Shown piece after piece: positions 56,774 through 64,000 of a stretch of 64,000 bases of DNA. The DNA is from Flavobacterium sandaracinum (lineage in GTDB: Bacteria; Bacteroidota; Bacteroidia; Flavobacteriales; Flavobacteriaceae): contig NZ_SMFN01000019.1 in NCBI RefSeq assembly GCF_004349135.1, positions 1 through 64,000 of the forward strand, written 5' to 3'. Both the position numbers and the translations under genes were made by a program. Positions within the stretch are counted from its first letter, which is position 1; every line of letters starts with the position of its first letter. Under the pieces are notes generated by a model that had not been told where the DNA came from, did not search any database, and worked only from the letters and a program-made list of their open reading frames with translations.

Positions 56774-57273
56774 GTTAAAAGTTTAAAGTGTTAAAGCATC
56801 AATAGATCGCTTTTTTACCATTAAGAAATTAAGAAATAAGAAGTTTTTACACATAAGAGCATTATGAAAAATAAATTGTTTAACATAAGTAATAAGAATA
56901 AAACAATGACGTATTTTTTTTTACCATATAAGTCATTGAAGTTTAATTTGTGTAAGACTGATAACTTTAGCAATAATAAGGTCATTTAAGGTTTAATGCT
57001 TACATAATTTTTTATGTTAAATAGTATTTCACTCCTTTTATAGTACGGCAATAAATAAGTCCAACTACTTATAAGTCATTTAAGTTTTTAAATTACAATG
57101 AATGTATCCAGTCAAATAGTTCATTTAAGAAGTCCATCGCTTTGTAAAGAACGCTTTTAACTTCTATACCTTATTAAGTATTGTTTAGCAAGCTAACATT
57201 CTTTAACTTACATGACTGATATGTTTCCAAATTAAAGGCTGTCTGTTTTATGTTTTGGTTACAACCTGAAGCG
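56774..57273. other. AT-rich intergenic region with four degenerate direct repeats
   Basis: 500 bp without a gene. Four related copies of a motif near AAGTCATTTAAGTTT are visible at about 56927-56946, 56975-56996, 57069-57090 and 57115-57133, unevenly spaced. No hairpin terminator is recognised. It may be a decayed repeat or binding-site cluster. Confidence 0.5.
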
Positions 57274-58116
57274 CTAATCTTTAAACTTTAAACTTATTAT
57301 TTCTTCCATTTCCTGTTGCATTTTCAACGCTTCGGCTCTTGCTTTTTGAGCAAAATCAGTTCCATTTGAAGCATAAATAATTGCTCTGGAGGAATTTACA
57401 AGCAAACCTACATTTGCATTCATTCCATATTTACAAACTTCAGATAAACTTCCGCCTTGAGCGCCCACACCGGGAACCAGCAAGAAACTATCTGGAACAA
57501 TTTTGCGGATTTCACTAAAATATTCCGCTTTGGTAGCGCCCACAACGTACATCAAGTTTTCACTTTTTTTCCAAGATTTAGACGTTTCTAAAACTTGTTT
57601 GTACAATTCTTTTCCTCCCGAAATTTCTGGATTCGTGATTAGCGTCTGAAAATCAAAAGCTCCTTCGTTTGACGTCAAAGCCAGCATAATGGTATGTTTA
57701 TTTTCGAATGCTAAAAAGGGTTCCACCGAATCTTTTCCCATATAAGGAGCAACAGTAACGCTGTCAAAATTCAAATCTTCAAAAAAAGCTTTGGCATACA
57801 TCGATGACGTATTTCCAATGTCTCCCCGTTTTGCATCAGCAATGGTAAAAATATCTGGATAGGTTGCATTTATGTATTGAATTGTTTTTTGCAAGGAAAG
57901 CCACCCTTTAATACCGTAGGCTTCATAAAAAGCAGTATTTGGCTTATAAGCCACTGCTAAATCATGAGTCGCATCAATTATCGCTTTATTGAATTCGAAA
58001 ATAGGGTCTTCTAATGCCAGTAAATGCTGTGGAATTTTATTCAAATCAACATCCAGTCCTACCGCTAGGAATGATTTCTTTATTCTGATTTGGTCAATTA
58101 GTTGTTGTGTAGTCAT
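57274..58116 (-). CDS. pyrF: Orotidine 5'-phosphate decarboxylase (type 2)
   Basis: A 280-residue enzyme producing UMP from OMP. The barrel shows [14 protein letters not shown], the catalytic Asp-x-Lys-x-x-Asp-like element [37 protein letters not shown] and [11 protein letters not shown]. The length and KRGDIG context match the type 2 subfamily common in Bacteroidota. I choose the start at 58116 ([16 protein letters not shown]); a longer frame to 58149 would overlap the promoter box at 58135-58142. No other pyrimidine gene is adjacent. Confidence 0.96.
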   Translation of the reverse strand: MTTQQLIDQIRIKKSFLAVGLDVDLNKIPQHLLALEDPIFEFNKAIIDATHDLAVAYKPNTAFYEAYGIKGWLSLQKTIQYINATYPDIFTIADAKRGDIGNTSSMYAKAFFEDLNFDSVTVAPYMGKDSVEPFLAFENKHTIMLALTSNEGAFDFQTLITNPEISGGKELYKQVLETSKSWKKSENLMYVVGATKAEYFSEIRKIVPDSFLLVPGVGAQGGSLSEVCKYGMNANVGLLVNSSRAIIYASNGTDFAQKARAEALKMQQEMEEIISLKFKD

Positions 58117-58134
58117 AGTTGCGTAGTTGTGGGA

Positions 58135-58142
58135 CAAAATTA
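58135..58142 (-). promoter_or_regulatory. Putative -7 box for pyrF
   Basis: TAATTTTG on the minus strand, about 18 nt before the ATG at 58116. Confidence 0.55.
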
Positions 58143-58149
58143 CAAACAT

Positions 58150-58660
58150 AGAATTGATAACGGTTATGTTATTGCAATAAAATTTGAAGCATTATAGCAT
58201 GAAATCAAAATACAAGTTGCCTTTGTTTTAATTTTCCAAAAAACTACCGCATAATATATATTCCAATAAATCCCGAAGACAAAAATTACAGCAAACAAAA
58301 ATGCAAACTGAAAATTAAGATTAAGTCCTATTTAAAATAAATATCGATTTGGAAATGCTCGCACTCTATTCCGCTTTATAAAAGAAATAAAATAGAGGCA
58401 AAAGTGTTAAAATAATTATAAAATTAACGATTGTCGAACCTTTAGAATACGACTTAATCCATTAAACTTTAAAAATATAGACGTCAAAAAAAACTCCTAA
58501 AAGTTTAAAAATGAAAAGATATCATTTTGGAAAGACTTGAAAATAAGATAAAAGTTCTTAGCTTTACTGCGTAAATCAATAAAAATATTTTTTTTGTAAT
58601 ACTAATTGCAACGCATTTAAAAGTTACATTTCTATATCTTTACTATTAAACAAAATTTTT
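58150..58660. other. AT-rich intergenic region upstream of the AraC-type gene
   Basis: About 500 bp without a gene or clear hairpin. A near-consensus box, TATCTTTA, lies about 25 bp before the 58661 start codon. Confidence 0.5.
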
Positions 58661-59224
58661 ATGAAGGTGTATTTAAAGTTTGATTATACTCAACTGACAA
58701 AAAAAATTGTTGAAGAAAAGCTATCAGAATTAGGATATAAATATAATAGCATCGGTTTTGGTGAATTCAATTTTTTAGAAAAAGTACCTTCTAAAAAAAT
58801 AGAAGAAATCACTGCTGTTTTCAAAGAATATGGCATAGAAATAGTTGAAAATCAAAAAAGTGTTTTGGTTCAAAAAATAAAAGATGCTATCGTTGAAATG
58901 GTCAACAGCGACAAACCGTTAAATATAAAAAGTTCCGTATATATTGCAGATAAGTTAAATCTTAGTTACGCCTATTTGTCTAATGTTTTTTCCGAAGTCA
59001 CCTATACTTCTGTAGAAAATTTTATTATTATTCAAAAAATAGAATTAGCGAAACAATTGATGATCAACACGCCACTTAATTTGACTGAAATTTCTATTCA
59101 ATTGAATTATTCCAGTGTTGCACATTTGAGCACGCAATTCAAACATACCACTGGAATGACGCCATCTGCTTTCCAGCGCATTATTTCCAAAAGAAGAGAA
59201 TTATCCAATAAAAACAACAATTAA
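58661..59224 (+). CDS. AraC-family transcriptional regulator with small N-terminal domain
   Basis: A 187-residue regulator. The C-terminal two-thirds (about 100-180) is an AraC DNA-binding domain with both helix-turn-helices: VYIADKLNLSYAYLSNVFSEV and LTEISIQLNYSSVAHLSTQFKHTTGMTPSAFQ. The first 70 residues form a strand-helix-strand-strand-helix-strand pattern (MKVYLKFDYTQLTKKIVEEK) like an HMA or ACT-type fold but without metal-binding cysteines; I recall this type of AraC protein beside signalling genes in Bacteroidota. It heads an operon with a receiver protein 11 bp downstream, then a histidine kinase. Confidence 0.9.
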   Translation: MKVYLKFDYTQLTKKIVEEKLSELGYKYNSIGFGEFNFLEKVPSKKIEEITAVFKEYGIEIVENQKSVLVQKIKDAIVEMVNSDKPLNIKSSVYIADKLNLSYAYLSNVFSEVTYTSVENFIIIQKIELAKQLMINTPLNLTEISIQLNYSSVAHLSTQFKHTTGMTPSAFQRIISKRRELSNKNNN

Positions 59225-59235
59225 ACCAATAGTAT

Positions 59236-59682
59236 ATGACTACTGATTTTATAAATATTTGCCTTGCAGACGATGACGAAGATGACAGATTGTTTTTTAC
59301 GGATGCATTTGATGAATTAAAAATAAACACCAAAGTAAGTACCTTCAACGATGGTGCTGCCTTAATGGATTTCCTGAACCATGAAGATTCTGTTTTGCCA
59401 AACGTATTGTTTCTGGATTTGAACATGCCGAAAAAGAATGGCGTTGAATGTTTATTGGAAATTAAAAAAAATGAAAGACTCAACGATATAGCCATTGCTA
59501 TCTATTCAACCTCATCATCGGAGGAACATATTGAAGAGACCTTTATAAACGGAGCCAATATCTATATTAAAAAACCGAGCGATTTTGAGAATTTAAAAAA
59601 AATACTTTCGGAAGTAGTAACCATAAATTGGCAATACCACACTTCTGGTTTAAACAAAGATAATTTTTTAATGAGATTGTAA
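59236..59682 (+). CDS. Single-domain response regulator (Rcp1-like)
   Basis: A 148-residue receiver domain without an output module, of the Rcp1 type usual in phytochrome-like systems. The acidic pocket is Asp12-Asp13 (ADDDEDDRL), the phospho-acceptor Asp61 (LFLDLNMPKKNG), with the switch residue in IYSTSSSEE and the conserved lysine in YIKKPSD. It lies between the AraC gene and the kinase, with one base between its stop codon and the kinase start, implying coupled translation. It probably acts by protein contact, as a phosphate sink or adaptor for the kinase. Confidence 0.95.
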   Translation: MTTDFINICLADDDEDDRLFFTDAFDELKINTKVSTFNDGAALMDFLNHEDSVLPNVLFLDLNMPKKNGVECLLEIKKNERLNDIAIAIYSTSSSEEHIEETFINGANIYIKKPSDFENLKKILSEVVTINWQYHTSGLNKDNFLMRL

Positions 59683-59683
59683 A

Positions 59684-61468
59684 ATGAAATACATTCCACT
59701 TCATAAATCACCACTATTTTTAAAAATAATTTTTGTCGTTTCGGTAGCAATTATTTTTTTTATTGGCGGAATTACGTTTAAGCATATTACGGTTTTAAAA
59801 AAATCGTCGGATTACGTTAATAACAGTTATGAAGTAAATATTGAACTTGAACGCCTGATTTCTTATATAAAAGATGCCGAAACTGGGCAAAGAGGCTATA
59901 TTCTAAGTAAAGATAAAATTTTTCTTGAACCCTATTACAATTCTAAGACGTTAGTTAAAAAATCGTTTAAAAGAGTTTCTACCCTGACGGCAAATAGTAG
60001 AACCCAACAAAGCAATTTAAAAAAACTGCTGTACTTTATCAATAAAAAGCAAAATCGTCTTTCTAAAACACTATATCTTCATGAACTAGGGATAAATGAT
60101 GAAGAAACATTTAAAAGAAATTTAATTGTAGGTAGGCAAACCATGGATTCTATTCGACTCAAAATAGAAGACATGATCAGCACGCAGAAAATGCTATTAC
60201 AAAACAGGCAACAGGATTATGAAGCAACGATGAATTACACCCCGTTACTCATCTATTTGACACTAATAGTCACCTTAATTCTAATTACGATTGCTTTTAT
60301 AAAAATGAATCGGGATTTAGTACTTCTTCGAAAAACAATTAATACACTCTCTGTTGCTAATGAAGCCAATAATCTTGCCGAAATAGTTGGTGGTTTTGGA
60401 AGTTGGCAATTAAATTTAGAGACAAACCAATATATCTTCTCTGATAACGAATACCGATTAATAGGTTGTGATCCTCAATCTTTTGAGGCTAGTAGAGCAA
60501 CTTTTTTGAAATTTGTACATCCTGATGATTTAGAATTTGTAAAACAAAACACCAGTAACATATTAAATGACAATGACCTTCCTCCTTTTACGTATCGAAT
60601 TATCAGAAAAGACAATGAGATTCGCTATTTTAGAAGTTTGGGACGTATCGTTAATATTGCTTCGGGAAACAAGACCTTTATAGGGACTACGAGTGATGTA
60701 ACCGAAGAAGTTTATGCCAAAAACCTTGTCGAAGAGCGCAACAGAGAATTAGAAAGTAGCAATAAAGAACTAACGGCTTTCAATTACATTGCGAGTCACG
60801 ACTTACAAGAACCTTTGCGTAAAATTGAAATTTTTATGTCAAGATTAGTTAGTAAGGATTACGCCAATTTATCCGCAGCTGGGCAACAATACGTTGCGAG
60901 TATTCAATCCTCTGCAAACCGAATGCGAGTTCTTATTAAAGATTTATTGCACTTTTCAAGAATAAATAAAGCAGAAAAGATTTTTGAGGAAGCTAATTTA
61001 AATTACCTACTTGAAACTGCAAAACAAGAATTAGCTCCTACTATTGAAGAAAAGAAGGCATGCATTGAAAGTAATGAATTACCAACTTTGAACGTAATTT
61101 CATTCCAAATCCAACAATTATTCATCAATTTAATAAGCAACTCATTAAAATATAGTAAAGAAAACAGCAGTCCAATTATTAAAATTAATTGCGAAATGAT
61201 TGACGCTCATGAAGCAAAAATACTACCTGACAACAATATCAAATACTATAAGATTACGTTTAAAGACAATGGAATTGGTTTTGAGCAAGAATACGCAACC
61301 AAGATTTTCATACTCTTTAATAGACTCCACAACAAAAATGAGTACCAAGGAACCGGAATTGGTTTGGCTATTTGCCAAAAAATAGTAGAAAACCACAAGG
61401 GATTCATCGAGGCAAAAGGAGAAATTAATATAGGTTCAACATTTACCGTTTACTTCCCTGCTGAATAA
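59684..61468 (+). CDS. CHASE3-PAS sensor histidine kinase
   Basis: A 594-residue membrane kinase. Two membrane helices (about 12-32 and 183-205) flank a periplasmic CHASE3 domain with the hallmark DAETGQRGYIL. A cytoplasmic PAS domain (about 230-335; GGFGSWQLNLETNQY, FVHPDDLEFV) follows, then a coil and HisKA (AFNYIASHDLQEPLRKIEIF, phospho-His in SHD), and the ATPase (N box LFINLISNSLKYSKE, G1 DNGIGFEQEY, F/G2 NEYQGTGIGLAICQKIV). All catalytic boxes are intact. It is the last gene of the AraC-receiver-kinase operon. The signal sensed is unknown. Confidence 0.95.
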   Translation: MKYIPLHKSPLFLKIIFVVSVAIIFFIGGITFKHITVLKKSSDYVNNSYEVNIELERLISYIKDAETGQRGYILSKDKIFLEPYYNSKTLVKKSFKRVSTLTANSRTQQSNLKKLLYFINKKQNRLSKTLYLHELGINDEETFKRNLIVGRQTMDSIRLKIEDMISTQKMLLQNRQQDYEATMNYTPLLIYLTLIVTLILITIAFIKMNRDLVLLRKTINTLSVANEANNLAEIVGGFGSWQLNLETNQYIFSDNEYRLIGCDPQSFEASRATFLKFVHPDDLEFVKQNTSNILNDNDLPPFTYRIIRKDNEIRYFRSLGRIVNIASGNKTFIGTTSDVTEEVYAKNLVEERNRELESSNKELTAFNYIASHDLQEPLRKIEIFMSRLVSKDYANLSAAGQQYVASIQSSANRMRVLIKDLLHFSRINKAEKIFEEANLNYLLETAKQELAPTIEEKKACIESNELPTLNVISFQIQQLFINLISNSLKYSKENSSPIIKINCEMIDAHEAKILPDNNIKYYKITFKDNGIGFEQEYATKIFILFNRLHNKNEYQGTGIGLAICQKIVENHKGFIEAKGEINIGSTFTVYFPAE

Positions 61469-62089
61469 AAAACACCCTCTTTTCAAGATTAAATTCCTAA
61501 TCTGTTACTTCACTCTTTTTTAAGCAGTGAAACTTAAGTTGCGGTTTTACGGTAGGTATTATTCAACAATAAAAGGATTTCCTGTCGTTTCCGTGTCCTG
61601 TAACTGCATTTTATCATTTCCCTTCCAAAAAAAATCATATGCCATCTTTAAATTCTGTAATAAAATTCGAAATTGATGTAACAGAAAACTACTACTAGCA
61701 TTGCACCTTTGTAAAATAGTACAAAAAAGTAAAACGTTTTAAAAATGAAACGCAAAAGACAAAGTAGCAACTGTAAGTTTTAAAGTTCGTTACCAACAAT
61801 TTAGAGTACAAGAAAGTTTTTTGGAGTTCTTCTGCAGTTTATTTTCAGAATTATAAGGAAGTAAAAGTCCAACAAACAAGAGGAGCCCCAATTTCACGAT
61901 AAATAATTCATAACACAGCGAGAACAGACAAGTAAAAGACGAAACAAAAGCTAGTACGCTCCATTGTTAGCGAACTAAAAGGATAATTTTAGTATTGATT
62001 TTGAATTGTATGAATTCCAACTAAAAACTAAAAAATTGCACGCAAAACTTAAATTATTTTTTCACTTTTAAATAAAATACAAATAAATC
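61469..62089. other. Intergenic region upstream of small stress-type genes
   Basis: About 620 bp without a supportable gene. Near 61705-61720 GCACCTTTG resembles a -7 box with one mismatch and may be a promoter with a long leader. Short frames such as the 12-codon one at 61745 are too short to defend. Confidence 0.5.
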
Positions 62090-62248
62090 ATGAATAATTT
62101 ACTGTACATAATAGCTGCGGTCTTAGTACTATTTTGGACAACTGGCTATTTTTATTATAACGCTGGCAGCAGCATTCATGCTTTATTAGTGATAGCAGTA
62201 CTATTCATTTTAGTCCAAGTGATTAAAGAACAAAACAGTATAAACTAA
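62090..62248 (+). CDS. Lmo0937-family (DUF5670) small membrane protein
   Basis: A 52-residue membrane protein: MNNLLYIIAAVLVLFWTTGY, a short polar loop FYYNAGSSIH, then a second hydrophobic helix ALLVIAVLFILVQVI and a short charged tail. This two-helix pattern with a Gly-rich turn is the Lmo0937/DUF5670 family, common and uncharacterised, often near other small stress-related membrane proteins. The YtxH gene follows 10 bp later on the same strand, supporting a shared transcript. A stress role is inferred from this company. Confidence 0.85.
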   Translation: MNNLLYIIAAVLVLFWTTGYFYYNAGSSIHALLVIAVLFILVQVIKEQNSIN

Positions 62249-62258
62249 AAACACAACA

Positions 62259-62561
62259 ATGAAAGATAACAATTTAGCAATAGCAATACTAGGCAGCGTA
62301 GCAGTAGGAACTGTTTTAGGAATACTTTTTGCGCCAGCAAGAGGTTGTGAAACAAGAAGAGTAATCGGTGAAAAAAGCACTACTATTAAAAACAATTTGC
62401 TGAATTCATCTGAAAAAATAGTGGATGTCATTTCTCAAATCATAAGTGACCTCAATTATGAATCCCAACAATTTATTGGAAATACTAAAGGAATCAACAA
62501 GGATACAAAAACCAATTTAAATAATTTAAAAGACATCAATAAAGCTACTATTTTTGAATAA
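62259..62561 (+). CDS. YtxH domain-containing protein
   Basis: A 100-residue protein with one N-terminal membrane helix (NLAIAILGSVAVGTVLGILFAP) and the YtxH signature ending APARGCETRR, followed by an amphipathic helical region that could form a coiled coil. YtxH proteins are small general-stress membrane proteins of unknown mechanism, first noted in Bacillus. The usual Lys/Gly after the helix is replaced by Arg-Gly-Cys, a minor variation. It is co-transcribed with the 62090 gene. Confidence 0.88.
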   Translation: MKDNNLAIAILGSVAVGTVLGILFAPARGCETRRVIGEKSTTIKNNLLNSSEKIVDVISQIISDLNYESQQFIGNTKGINKDTKTNLNNLKDINKATIFE

Positions 62562-62758
62562 TTTCTTTTAAACCTAAGCCCGTTGGGTGCAATTATTCAA
62601 AACGTCCTTTTAGTTTATATGCCAATAATAAAATAGACACTAGCTTGAGACACGAACATTTCAATGACTTCCCAGTTCTAAAACCGAAGTAATTAAAGAC
62701 GGTTTAGGTCAAATATCATTGCGATTGGCCTATGGATTCAAATTATAATGCAACCGAA

Positions 62759-63094
62759 ATGAAAAATTTAATATCCCTATTAGGAATTCTTATCTTAACC
62801 ACTGTGCTTAATTCTTGTAAAAGCAATGAAGAAAAAAGAGCCGAAGTAGTTACAAATAATTATATTCGTTTTATTGATTCCGTTACAACCTACGGTACAA
62901 TTGATGCGTTGACCAATTGGAATGCAATTCAGAAATGTTACGAGAAAAAATCAAACGAACTCAATCTTCAAATTGACATGCTGGAAGACACTACAATATT
63001 TGATGAAAAAATCAATGCTGCCACCTCAAAATATGAGACTTTCAGAAACCTAATTGTGGAAAAAAAATTGAAACGAGAGGCAGGCAGTTTTTAA
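62759..63094 (+). CDS. Hypothetical lipoprotein
   Basis: A 111-residue lipoprotein. I choose the ATG at 62759 (MKNLISLLGILILTTVLNSC), which places the lipobox cysteine normally; the longer frame from 62732 adds nine polar residues ahead of the signal. The mature part is short, helical and charged (KSNEEKRAEVVTNNYIRFIDSVTTYGTIDAL), with one further cysteine. No family is recognised. It is convergent with prfA, with a shared terminator between them. Confidence 0.7.
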   Translation: MKNLISLLGILILTTVLNSCKSNEEKRAEVVTNNYIRFIDSVTTYGTIDALTNWNAIQKCYEKKSNELNLQIDMLEDTTIFDEKINAATSKYETFRNLIVEKKLKREAGSF

Positions 63095-63125
63095 TCTATA
63101 AAAGAGATTGCTTCTTAGAATTATA

Positions 63126-63162
63126 TAAAAAAACCAGCGGAAAATTATTTTCGCTGGTTTTG
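63126..63162. terminator. Terminator between the 62759 lipoprotein gene and prfA
   Basis: ACCAGCG pairs with CGCTGGT with further A/T pairs and a T run on the minus strand, so it mainly stops prfA; it may act in both directions. Confidence 0.8.
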
Positions 63163-63189
63163 TGTATTTATTAGATTCTATTTTACTTT

Positions 63190-64000
63190 TTAGAATACTT
63201 CACTTGCTTCTTTCAATTTCTCCATGTTGTTGACTAATGCCAACTCATCTACAATTTTCTGAATGTCACCATTCATAATATTTCCTAGATCATACAACGT
63301 CAATCCCACACGGTGATCCGTTACACGACCTTGTGCGTAATTGTAGGTACGAATTTTAGCAGAACGGTCACCAGAACTTACCTGAGAGGTACGTTTAGTA
63401 GCATCTTCGGCTTGTTTTTTAGCTAATTCTTGCTCGTACAAACGGGAACGCAAAACGCCAAAAGCCTTGTCCTTATTTTTATGTTGTGATTTTTGATCCT
63501 GACATTGCGCCACCAATCCGGTTGGAATATGTGTCAAACGAACCGCTGATTTCGTCGTATTTACGGATTGTCCACCAGGTCCTGACGAACAAAAGAAATC
63601 CACACGCACATCATTCATATCAATTTGAACATCAAATTCCTCCGCTTCTGGCAAAACCATAACAGTCGCTGCTGATGTGTGCACACGTCCTTGCGTTTCC
63701 GTTTGCGGTACCCGTTGCACGCGGTGAACACCCGCTTCAAACTTCAAAGTTCCGTACACATCCTCACCAGTAACTTCAAAAATAACCTCTTTGAAACCAC
63801 CAGAAGTTCCTTCATTCATATCCACAACAGATGTTCTCCAACCTCTGTTTTCGCAATATTTCGTGTACATACGAAACAAATCCCCTGCAAAAATACTCGC
63901 TTCATCCCCACCCGTTCCGGCACGAATTTCCACCATAACATTCTTAGCATCTTCGGGATCTTTAGGAATCAACATAAATTTGATTTCGTCCTCTAATTCT
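63190..64000 (-). CDS. prfA: Peptide chain release factor 1 (C-terminal part; start beyond the window)
   Basis: RF1 reads UAA and UAG stop codons and releases the finished peptide. Visible are [23 protein letters not shown], the GGQ catalytic loop [17 protein letters not shown], and the C-terminal [15 protein letters not shown]. The frame stays open to the right edge (codons reading ELEDEIKF before the Met at 63975), so the first part, about 90 residues, lies outside. The Met at 63975 is internal, not the start. Release-factor class was judged from the conserved RF1 core; RF2 usually has a programmed frameshift not seen here. Confidence 0.96.
   Translation of the reverse strand, partial: ELEDEIKFMLIPKDPEDAKNVMVEIRAGTGGDEASIFAGDLFRMYTKYCENRGWRTSVVDMNEGTSGGFKEVIFEVTGEDVYGTLKFEAGVHRVQRVPQTETQGRVHTSAATVMVLPEAEEFDVQIDMNDVRVDFFCSSGPGGQSVNTTKSAVRLTHIPTGLVAQCQDQKSQHKNKDKAFGVLRSRLYEQELAKKQAEDATKRTSQVSSGDRSAKIRTYNYAQGRVTDHRVGLTLYDLGNIMNGDIQKIVDELALVNNMEKLKEASEVF

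Noticed and set aside
61745..61783. 12-codon frame before the small membrane genes
   Set aside because: Too short and without a promoter or family support to defend as a gene.

Overview
The window reads as chromosomal DNA of a Flavobacterium-like member of the Bacteroidota. Support comes from the AT-rich composition, the 16S rRNA 5' end at the left edge, gliding and type IX secretion markers (a GldI-type lipoprotein PPIase and a subtilase with a C-terminal sorting domain), a type III glutamine synthetase, a fused isobutyryl-CoA mutase, and repeated promoter boxes of the Bacteroidota form TAnnTTTG instead of E. coli-like -10 boxes. Shine-Dalgarno sequences are mostly weak, as expected for this phylum.

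Layout. 1-1125: the start of a 16S gene reading left, behind three tandem consensus promoters with boxA-like leader motifs, then a structured intergenic element. 1.2-8.4 kb: housekeeping and envelope genes (acyltransferase, Nudix hydrolase, NMO-type flavoprotein, secreted subtilase, mnmA, MORN-like protein). 8.9-18 kb: a fasciclin lipoprotein, then pyrG-yidC, OsmC, a LysM/PBP1 protein and guaA. 18-26 kb: small envelope proteins, a RidA homologue, a CLC antiporter with fluoride-type filter motifs, an NrnA-like DHH phosphoesterase, and gldI followed by two cyclophilin-FKBP fusions. 26-34.5 kb: an unexplained intergenic element, a PAS protein without an output domain, GNAT, a large M16 peptidase and purM. 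34.7-40.5 kb: a curli operon (csgA, csgB-like, csgE, csgF, csgG) followed by a beta-propeller lipoprotein. 41-50 kb: glnA type III, TerC, small proteins, a 48-50 bp tandem repeat array and icmF. 51-58 kb: GH130, DUF4197, purU, a hydrolase, a BtuF-like receptor and pyrF. 58.6-63 kb: an AraC/response regulator/histidine kinase operon and small stress-type membrane genes. The right edge cuts prfA.

How the genes work together. Nucleotide synthesis is well represented but scattered (pyrG, pyrF, guaA, purM, purU). The curli block contains secretion, chaperone and subunit genes for an extracellular amyloid; csgC and csgD homologues are absent. The gldI/PPIase cluster points to periplasmic protein folding in support of gliding and secretion.

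The least explained signals are non-coding: a family of three related structured elements (991-1077, 32706-32848, 53712-53798), the GC-richer element at 26170-26645, the 48-50 bp array, and two genes whose promoter boxes end 3-4 nt before the start codon, suggesting leaderless mRNAs. I found no clear defence system, prophage, insertion sequence, tRNA or CRISPR array.
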